Assembly: GCA_038231615.1 (NCBI GenBank)
Contig: JBBRLA010000612.1
Location: forward strand, 1 to 5,196
Direction: 5' to 3'
DNA: 5,196 nt
From: JBBRLA01 sp038231615
GTDB taxonomy: Bacteria; Myxococcota_A; Polyangia; Palsa-1104; JAEUJZ01
Below the pieces are notes generated by a model. That model saw only the letters and a list, made by a program, of their open reading frames with translations, was not told the origin of the DNA and searched no databases. The number at the start of each line of letters is the position of its first letter. Positions within the stretch are counted from its first letter, which is position 1. Both the position numbers and the translations under genes were made by a program. This document shows positions 1 to 4,229 of this stretch, piece by piece.

Positions 1-41
1 ATCTTTCGATAGGATCGTATTCTCGGGCTTTGGCGCTCTGC

Positions 42-45
42 GAGG
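42..45 (+). promoter_or_regulatory. Shine-Dalgarno site for the fusion gene
   Basis: GAGG followed by a 5-base spacer (TAACC) precedes ATG 51. It decides the start over the upstream TTG at 30 and the downstream ATG at 72. The gene at 3378 has the same arrangement. Only 50 bases of upstream sequence are in the window, too little to place a promoter. Confidence 0.6.
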
Positions 46-50
46 TAACC

Positions 51-149
51 ATGTTGATTCGCCGCTCTGTGATGCGTGCTCGATTGATCGCGGTGGCCAC
101 GGTGGCGACGACCGTTGCCCTGCTCCTGTGGGGATCGGCGGCCAACGCC
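51..149 (+). other. N-terminal signal peptide of the fusion protein
   Basis: Residues 1-33: basic n-region (RR at 4-5, R9, R11), hydrophobic core about 12-27 (LIAVATVATTVALLLW) and a small-residue c-region ending ANA before APV, which fits signal peptidase I cleavage after residue 33. There is no lipobox Cys, so this end is not a lipoprotein signal. It directs the PA14/Cys-rich half across the inner membrane. Confidence 0.85.
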
Positions 150-3100
150 GCGCCCGTCATGATCCCCGCCGCCCAGGCCTCGGGTCCACCCAGGACCGAC
201 ACCGGGACGGGGATGTGCCTGAACGCCATCCACCTGGGCAGCACCATGGTCGACTTCTTCACCGTGGACGCCGCCGGCATCACCACCGCGACCGGGCTTT
301 TGGACACGACCTTCCTTCAGAACATGATCATGCTGCCGGTGACCGAGTCGATCGCCAAACAGCGCCTGCAGATCATCAACTTCCGCAACTTCTCGCCTGA
401 CTCGGTGGGGGACTTCACCCCCCCCTCGTTTCAGGAATACTGGTTCCCCTTCACCCAGAAGGGCGTGCCGATGGGCAACGACAAGAACTTCGCCGTGCGG
501 GTGCGCGGCTACCTGAACATCCCCAGCGGCGGAGCCCAGACCTTCGCCCTGCGCGGCGACGACCTGGCCCGCCTCATCATCGGCAGCACCCAGGTCATGC
601 TGACCATCGACGCCAGGGACGGCGCGCTGACCCGGCAGGTGGTGTTCGGCGACAAGGGCCTTTACCCCTTCGAGATCCTCCAGTTCCAGAACAGCAGCCA
701 GGCCATTTTAGAGATGTCCCGCGCCGACGGCTCCCTGCCCGAGGGCCCCAACGTGGCCCTGGACACCGCGACCTACCGCCCGTGGACCTCCGCCGACCTG
801 TTCAGCGCCGTCGCCGGCCAGGGGAGCTGTCAGGAATGCAACATGGACCCCGCGTGCGGCGCCAGCAACTTCTGCCGCGACTCCCTGTGCCAGCCGTGCC
901 TGGTCAAGGATCACTGCGGCGTCGACTGCAAGGCCTGCCTGCCGCCCACCGCCATCTGCAATGCCCCGGACGGCAATCCGGTAAACGCCCACTGCGTCGA
1001 GTGCCTCACCAACGTCGACTGTCCCTCGGGCATGTGCGACACCAACACCGGCAAGTGCCTGGTCCCCGACATGCGCCCCCTGGCCGACCTGGCCCCGCCG
1101 CCGGACCTCTTCCCTCCCGGCGACATGCGCCCCCCCCAGTGTACCGTGGACACCGACTGCCCGCTCGGCAAGTTTTGCGAGGGCGGGACCTGTAAATCGT
1201 GTCTCGACGCGCTGGATGCGGGGCTGGTGGCCTACCCCCGCGCCCCCGGGGACACCGGGAAGCCGATCTGCGTGAAGCCGGGCTATCGCGGAAGCTGGGC
1301 CTGCAACGCTACCGGGGGGCCCGGGGGGTCGGGTGCCGCGCCGCTGGGACTCTTCCTTTTCGCGCTCTTCGGCATGCGCCTTCTTTTTCGCGGCCGGCGA
1401 CGACAGGGCGTAATTCTCTCGGCGGCTTTTTTTTTGCTGGCCGGCGCTGACCACGTTCACGCACAGACGGCGACGCCGCTCACCCTGAACCTCCAGACCT
1501 ACCAGCCGGCCATCGGCTCGAACAACATCCTCTCGGTGGATGGCTCGCGCACCCCGGGAAAGACCACCTTTTTCCTGAACGTCCTGGGCGATTACGCGCT
1601 GCACCCGCTGCGCTACGTCGATCTGAACAGCGGCCAGGTGCTGAACGACACCGTCCCGCACCTCCTGACGATCCACGTCATGCCCGGCGTCGGCATCGGC
1701 CCATGGTTCTCGCTGGGCGTGGACCTGCCGGTGGTGGCGTACCAGGGCTTCGGGCAGGCCACCCCGACCTTTCCCAATGCCCCGGGCACCTTCGGCCTGG
1801 GGGACCTGCGCGTCGCCGCCAAGGTCCGCCTGAAGAACAACGACTTCGAGGGCTTCGGCGCCGCCCTTTTGGGCCAGGTCACCATCCCTCTGCCCTTGGA
1901 CAACACTTCCAACCTGCACAGCGCCGGCAAAGGCAACGTCGGCATCGAGCCGCGGCTGGTTTTGGACTGGCACTGGCGCGGCGGCGGGGAGATCGCGCTG
2001 AACCTGGGTTTCCTGGCCTACCTGGACCAGGACCTTCAGGGCATCCCCGGCATGGTGAAGGTGGCCGATCAGGTGCGCTACGGCCTGGGAGGTCTGCTTC
2101 CCGTCAGTGAGGTCGCCAGCCTGTTCGGGGAACTCTACGGCGGCTACGGCATCAAGCAGGACGCCGCGGGGCAGACCTACGCGCCCCTGGAGGCGATGGT
2201 CGGTTTGCGCTTGGCGTCTCATCAAAGCGGGGTGGTGGCCAATCTGGGCGTGGGCACGGGCCTCATCAGCGACCCCGGGGCGCCGCAGCTCCGCGTGGTT
2301 TTCGGCCTGGGCTATCTGCCCAGCTACTCCGACCCCGACATCGACAAGGACGGGGTCCTGAACAAGGACGATCGCTGCCCGACCATCCCCGGCCCCAGGG
2401 ACAACCAGGGCTGCCCGTGGCCCGACACCGATGGCGATGGCCTGATTGATCCGGAGGATGCCTGCCCGACGATCCCGGGCCCCAGGGAGAACCACGGCTG
2501 CCCGGACAAGGACACCGACAAGGACGGCGTCGTCGATCGCCTGGACAAGTGCCCGACCATCCCGGGACCGAAAGAGAACCAGGGTTGCCCGTGGCCGGAT
2601 ACCGATGGCGATGGCATCATCGATCCCGAGGACAAATGCCCGACCATCCCGGGCCCCAAGGAGAACCACGGCTGCCCGTGGCCGGATACCGACGGCGACG
2701 GCCTGATCGATCCCGAGGACAAGTGCCCTCTGGTGCCGGGCCCGAAGGAGAACCAGGGCTGCCCCGACGTGGACACGGACGGCGATGGCATCGTCGACCG
2801 GCTGGACAAGTGCCCGCTGGTCCCCGGCGTTCCGCCGACGGGCTGCCCGGAGCGCAAGTTCATCCTGGTGACGCAGGACAAGATCGAGCTGAAGCAGAAG
2901 GTGTTCTTCGCGACGAACAAGTCGAAGATCATGCCCGCCTCGTTCGACCTGCTGAATGAGGTGGTGGAGGTGTTGAAGGAACGGCCGACAATGAAGCTGC
3001 GGATCGAGGGTCACACCGACTCGCGTGGCGGCATCGACCTGAACACCAAGCTGTCCAAGGCGCGGGCCGACGCGGTGCGGGAATACTTGGTCACCGCCGG

Positions 3101-3221
3101 GACCGGGCCGGACCGGCTGACGTCGGAGGGCTTCGGTCCGTCGCGGCCGATCGGCGACAACAAGACGCCGGAGGGACAGGACAAGAACCGGCGGACGGAG
3201 TTCTACATCGTCGAGCAGTGA
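51..3221 (+). CDS. TraA-TraB-like fusion: PA14/Cys-rich surface receptor joined to a TSP3-repeat OmpA-family barrel protein
   Basis: Predicted 1056-residue envelope protein. Visible order: signal peptide 1-33; PA14-like domain about 110-240; stalk with 22 Cys, 260-418, broken by a Pro/Asp-Leu linker; hydrophobic helix 429-446 with RGRRR at 447-451; signal-like segment ending HVHA|Q at 471/472; barrel-like region 472-760; six Asp-rich repeats 763-935; OmpA domain to the end with NRRTEF near the C terminus. In myxobacteria TraA (PA14, Cys-rich, MYXO-CTERM) and TraB (barrel plus OmpA) are separate adjacent genes that together mediate cell-cell recognition and outer-membrane lipid and protein exchange; here both architectures lie in one frame. 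The ATG at 51 is chosen because GAGG (42-45) sits 5 bases upstream; the TTG at 30 and ATG at 72 lack this. The TraAB assignment rests on domain order and motif resemblance and is inferred. The alternative is an unrelated PA14/OmpA adhesin. Confidence 0.8.
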   Translation: MLIRRSVMRARLIAVATVATTVALLLWGSAANAAPVMIPAAQASGPPRTDTGTGMCLNAIHLGSTMVDFFTVDAAGITTATGLLDTTFLQNMIMLPVTESIAKQRLQIINFRNFSPDSVGDFTPPSFQEYWFPFTQKGVPMGNDKNFAVRVRGYLNIPSGGAQTFALRGDDLARLIIGSTQVMLTIDARDGALTRQVVFGDKGLYPFEILQFQNSSQAILEMSRADGSLPEGPNVALDTATYRPWTSADLFSAVAGQGSCQECNMDPACGASNFCRDSLCQPCLVKDHCGVDCKACLPPTAICNAPDGNPVNAHCVECLTNVDCPSGMCDTNTGKCLVPDMRPLADLAPPPDLFPPGDMRPPQCTVDTDCPLGKFCEGGTCKSCLDALDAGLVAYPRAPGDTGKPICVKPGYRGSWACNATGGPGGSGAAPLGLFLFALFGMRLLFRGRRRQGVILSAAFFLLAGADHVHAQTATPLTLNLQTYQPAIGSNNILSVDGSRTPGKTTFFLNVLGDYALHPLRYVDLNSGQVLNDTVPHLLTIHVMPGVGIGPWFSLGVDLPVVAYQGFGQATPTFPNAPGTFGLGDLRVAAKVRLKNNDFEGFGAALLGQVTIPLPLDNTSNLHSAGKGNVGIEPRLVLDWHWRGGGEIALNLGFLAYLDQDLQGIPGMVKVADQVRYGLGGLLPVSEVASLFGELYGGYGIKQDAAGQTYAPLEAMVGLRLASHQSGVVANLGVGTGLISDPGAPQLRVVFGLGYLPSYSDPDIDKDGVLNKDDRCPTIPGPRDNQGCPWPDTDGDGLIDPEDACPTIPGPRENHGCPDKDTDKDGVVDRLDKCPTIPGPKENQGCPWPDTDGDGIIDPEDKCPTIPGPKENHGCPWPDTDGDGLIDPEDKCPLVPGPKENQGCPDVDTDGDGIVDRLDKCPLVPGVPPTGCPERKFILVTQDKIELKQKVFFATNKSKIMPASFDLLNEVVEVLKERPTMKLRIEGHTDSRGGIDLNTKLSKARADAVREYLVTAGTGPDRLTSEGFGPSRPIGDNKTPEGQDKNRRTEFYIVEQ
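378..770 (+). other. PA14-like domain (candidate recognition domain)
   Basis: Residues about 110-240. The core reads FAVRVRGYLNIPSGG (147-161), then TFALRGDD ending at Asp170-Asp171, then ARLIIG, then GLYPFEI (203-209) and an ILEMSRADG strand. This follows the usual PA14 progression: a strand into 'G-Y', 'TF-l-s-DD-s-rl-i', then 'G-yp-e' and a final strand before an acidic/Gly turn. PA14 domains are beta-sandwich carbohydrate- or protein-binding modules. In M. xanthus TraA, the variable PA14-like domain sets partner specificity. By analogy this would be the part exposed to other cells, which is inference. Boundaries are approximate. Confidence 0.7.
828..1304 (+). other. Cysteine-rich stalk with Pro/Asp-Leu linker
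   Basis: Residues 260-418 hold 22 cysteines in short-spaced pairs, such as CQEC (260-263), LCQPC, HCVEC and CKSC (381-384), ending at C407 and C418. The even number fits a fully disulfide-bonded extracytoplasmic stalk. A linker around residues 343-363 (DMRPLADLAPPPDLFPP and following) splits it into a longer first and a shorter second cluster. Such DL-PP linkers are common in secreted myxobacterial proteins. It resembles the Cys-rich repeat stalk between PA14 and MYXO-CTERM in TraA, but is short. Confidence 0.75.
1374..1376 (+). promoter_or_regulatory. Possible internal start codon for the TraB-like half
   Basis: An in-frame ATG (Met442) opens MRLLFRGRRRQG followed by VILSAAFFLLAG and HVHA|Q, a complete signal peptide with basic, hydrophobic and cleavage regions. 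Initiation here would give a free TraB-like protein of 615 residues before cleavage. No recognisable Shine-Dalgarno lies just upstream (the bases are pyrimidine-rich), so independent initiation is doubtful and would have to depend on coupling or a leaderless or processed transcript. Confidence 0.3.
1427..1435 (+). repeat. T9 homopolymer at the fusion junction
   Basis: Nine consecutive T on the coding strand, inside the internal signal peptide (codons for Ala459-Phe-Phe-Leu462). It is the only A/T run of this length that I see in this GC-rich window. One added T (or two lost) shifts the frame so that it ends at TGA 1448-1450, after FFFAGRR. That would leave a protein with the entire TraA-like half and no TraB-like half. 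Confidence 0.9.
1464..2330 (+). other. Beta-barrel-like region of the TraB-like half
   Basis: Residues 472-760. The region has repeated amphipathic strands with aromatic and Gly-rich turns, for example a TTFFLNVLGDYAL segment, GIGPWFSLGVDLPVV, FGLGDLRVAAKVRL, GGGEIALNLGFLAYL, LFGELYGGYGI and a final LRVVFGLGYLPSY just before the repeats. Alternating hydrophobic strands ending in an aromatic-rich strand are typical of outer-membrane barrels. Cysteine is absent, in contrast to the half before it. It probably anchors the protein in the outer membrane. I cannot count strands reliably by eye. Confidence 0.65.
2337..2855 (+). repeat. Six tandem 87-bp (29-residue) TSP3-like calcium-binding repeats
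   Basis: Residues 763-935. Units start at nt 2337, 2424, 2511, 2598, 2685 and 2772. Each reads D-x-D-x-D-G-x-x-[DN]-x-x-D-x-C-P, then T/L-I/V-P-G-P, then E/D-N-Q/H-G-C-P. Unit 6 is shorter and diverged (PGVPPTGCP). This matches thrombospondin type-3-like repeats, in which Asp side chains coordinate Ca2+ and the two Cys per unit can form disulfides. They commonly sit between the barrel and the OmpA domain as a rigid periplasmic spacer. Units 2, 4 and 5 are especially similar in DNA as well as protein, pointing to recent duplication or conversion. Confidence 0.9.
2859..3221 (+). other. C-terminal OmpA-family peptidoglycan-binding domain
   Basis: Residues 937-1056. The sequence shows a strand and FFATNKSKIMPAS opening, a VVEVLKERP helix, LRIEGHTDSRGG with Asp990, then LSKARADAVREYLV with Arg1005, then LTSEGFGPSRPI and the closing NRRTEFYIVEQ. 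Asp990 and Arg1005 are 15 residues apart, the spacing of the two residues that bind the diaminopimelate of peptidoglycan in OmpA-like domains. The domain would sit in the periplasm and tether the outer-membrane barrel to the cell wall. All key residues are present, so binding is expected to be intact. Confidence 0.95.
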
Positions 3222-3234
3222 CGAAGCGGGTGCT

Positions 3235-3262
3235 CGGGCCGGAGGAAACGCCCTCCGGCCCG
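3235..3262 (+). terminator. GC-rich hairpin after the fusion gene (probable terminator without a U-tract)
   Basis: A perfect 11-bp inverted repeat, CGGGCCGGAGG at 3235-3245 and CCTCCGGCCCG at 3252-3262, with a 6-base loop AAACGC, begins 13 bases after the TGA. There is no following T-run, so it is not a classical intrinsic terminator. GC-rich organisms often end transcripts at such stems, and it may instead protect the 3' end. The rest of the spacer up to 3377 holds a short A/T-richer patch (about 3309-3323) where a promoter could lie, but no convincing -35/-10 pair. Confidence 0.6.
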
Positions 3263-3368
3263 GCGCCTCGTGCCAAGTGGGCCGCGGTCCTGGCCGTCGG
3301 CTGGAGAAGGTTTACTCAAGTTGCGTACCGAGCTTGCCGCACGCCGCCAACAGGCGATGTTGCCACCT

Positions 3369-3372
3369 GAGG
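3369..3372 (+). promoter_or_regulatory. Shine-Dalgarno site for the exported-protein gene
   Basis: GAGG followed by CCACC and ATG 3378, with the same 5-base spacing as the first gene. It selects this ATG over the in-frame GTG at 3270 and ATG at 3357. Neither of those has a good site, and either would put a charged extension in front of the signal peptide. Confidence 0.6.
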
Positions 3373-3377
3373 CCACC

Positions 3378-4199
3378 ATGAGAGAGTCCAGCGTTCTGGC
3401 GATTCGATCTCTGTTCTCGCTGTCCGTGTCCACGCTTTGTGTAGTTGGGGCCGCAGTCGCCCAGGGTCAGGGTGCGCCAGTGCAGCAGGGTGCGCCGATG
3501 GCCTCGCAGGTATGCGCGGCGCGGTTTCAGGGGGCGTTCACGCAGCTTCAGCAGCGCAAGGACGTGCCCTCGATGACGCGGGCGTACAACGAGGTCAGCG
3601 GGATCTTCGGGCCGTCAGCCGGGGTATGCGAGGCGGGGGCGTACCAGCGGTTCATGGACAGCTACCTGGACTTCGCGCGGCCGGCGATCCGGGCGTCGGC
3701 GAAGGGGCAGAACGCGGCGATCTTCCTGGCGATCGCGACGGCGGGGCAGAGTCCGGCGCGGGTGCCGGCGGAGGACGGTCGGGCGGCGGTGGATGCGTAC
3801 CGGCAGACGCGGGCGGCCCTGTATGCGATCGCGGACGACGTGAAGGAGACGCCGCAGATCAAGCAACTGCTGGAGGCGCTGGACCGCTCGGGGCCGCCGC
3901 AGATCGAACCGGCGCAGGCGCCGGGGGGGACGCCGATGCCGATGTTTGTCCCTGGGCCGGCGGTCACCGGGCCGGGGGGGACGGCGGCGGGCGGAACCGG
4001 GGTGGGGAAGGTGCCGGCTGGCGGCGGGTCCGGGCTGCCGACGGTGGTAGTGCAGCCGGTGCGGGTGCCGCAGGTGCCGATGCCGGCGTGGGCCATCCTG
4101 TCGATCTACGAGGCCCGGGAGGCGCTGAAGGCCAGGGACGTGGGCAGCGCGCAGGGCAAGCTGGACGCAGTGATGCGCTGGCTGGAGACGGCCCCGTAG
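3378..4199 (+). CDS. Exported protein of unknown function with helical core and Gly/Pro linker
   Basis: A 273-residue product I do not recognise. Residues 1-28 form a signal peptide: Arg2 and Arg10, a hydrophobic stretch about 11-27, and AVA before QGQG. A short Gln/Gly/Pro spacer follows, then a mostly helical core at 43-170 with only two mature cysteines, C46 and C84, which could pair. A low-complexity Gly/Pro/Val linker spans about 172-236, and a short amphipathic helix at 237-271 (AWAILSIYEAREALKARD onwards) ends the protein. The two-helix-region layout with a flexible linker suggests a periplasmic or secreted scaffold or partner protein, but no catalytic motif is visible. It follows the fusion gene on the same strand after 156 bases and a strong hairpin, so co-transcription is uncertain. 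Codon third positions are strongly G-biased compared with the C-biased start of the first gene. Confidence 0.8.
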   Translation: MRESSVLAIRSLFSLSVSTLCVVGAAVAQGQGAPVQQGAPMASQVCAARFQGAFTQLQQRKDVPSMTRAYNEVSGIFGPSAGVCEAGAYQRFMDSYLDFARPAIRASAKGQNAAIFLAIATAGQSPARVPAEDGRAAVDAYRQTRAALYAIADDVKETPQIKQLLEALDRSGPPQIEPAQAPGGTPMPMFVPGPAVTGPGGTAAGGTGVGKVPAGGGSGLPTVVVQPVRVPQVPMPAWAILSIYEAREALKARDVGSAQGKLDAVMRWLETAP

Positions 4200-4229
4200 G
4201 GCGGCGGCAAACTCAAGGTCCCGCCCGGT

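Larger units (their letters stand above)
1302..1463 (+). other. Fusion junction: MYXO-CTERM-like segment running into an internal signal peptide
   Basis: Residues 418-471. C418 is followed by a Gly-rich spacer (422-428), a hydrophobic stretch 429-446 (PLGLFLFALFG core), and RGRRR at 447-451. That is the order expected at the very C terminus of a MYXO-CTERM protein, although the classical GC/CGC pair is replaced by WAC. No stop follows. The Arg cluster instead serves as the n-region of a second signal-like sequence: VILSAAFFLLAG core, then ADHVHA before Q472, a plausible signal peptidase I site. In standard biology these would be the end of one protein and the start of the next. Here the helix would otherwise sit between two extracytoplasmic domains. 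Confidence 0.65.

Noticed and set aside
18..23. TATTCT as a -10 element for the fusion gene
   Set aside because: The matching -35 position falls at or before the window edge, so the promoter cannot be evaluated.
2324..2932. - strand frame with regular Gly/Pro/Ser-rich repeats
   Set aside because: Its periodicity is the antisense image of the 87-bp TSP3-like repeats; it has no independent signal or ribosome binding site.
708..3014. Very long open frame on the - strand (768 codons)
   Set aside because: It is antisense to the fusion gene, whose domains are clear. The translation is Arg/Ala/Val/Gln-rich without motifs, and the repeat region produces a mirrored periodic peptide, as expected for a GC-rich shadow frame.
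3270..3377. GTG 3270 or ATG 3357 as start of the exported-protein gene
   Set aside because: GTG 3270 follows the hairpin directly with no Shine-Dalgarno and would bury the signal peptide behind 36 residues. ATG 3357 has only a poor, too-close AGG. ATG 3378 has GAGG at the right distance.
4199..4226. Possible hairpin GGGCGG / CCGCCC between the convergent genes
   Set aside because: Only 6 bp with a 16-base loop and no T-run on either strand; such pairs are expected by chance at this GC content.
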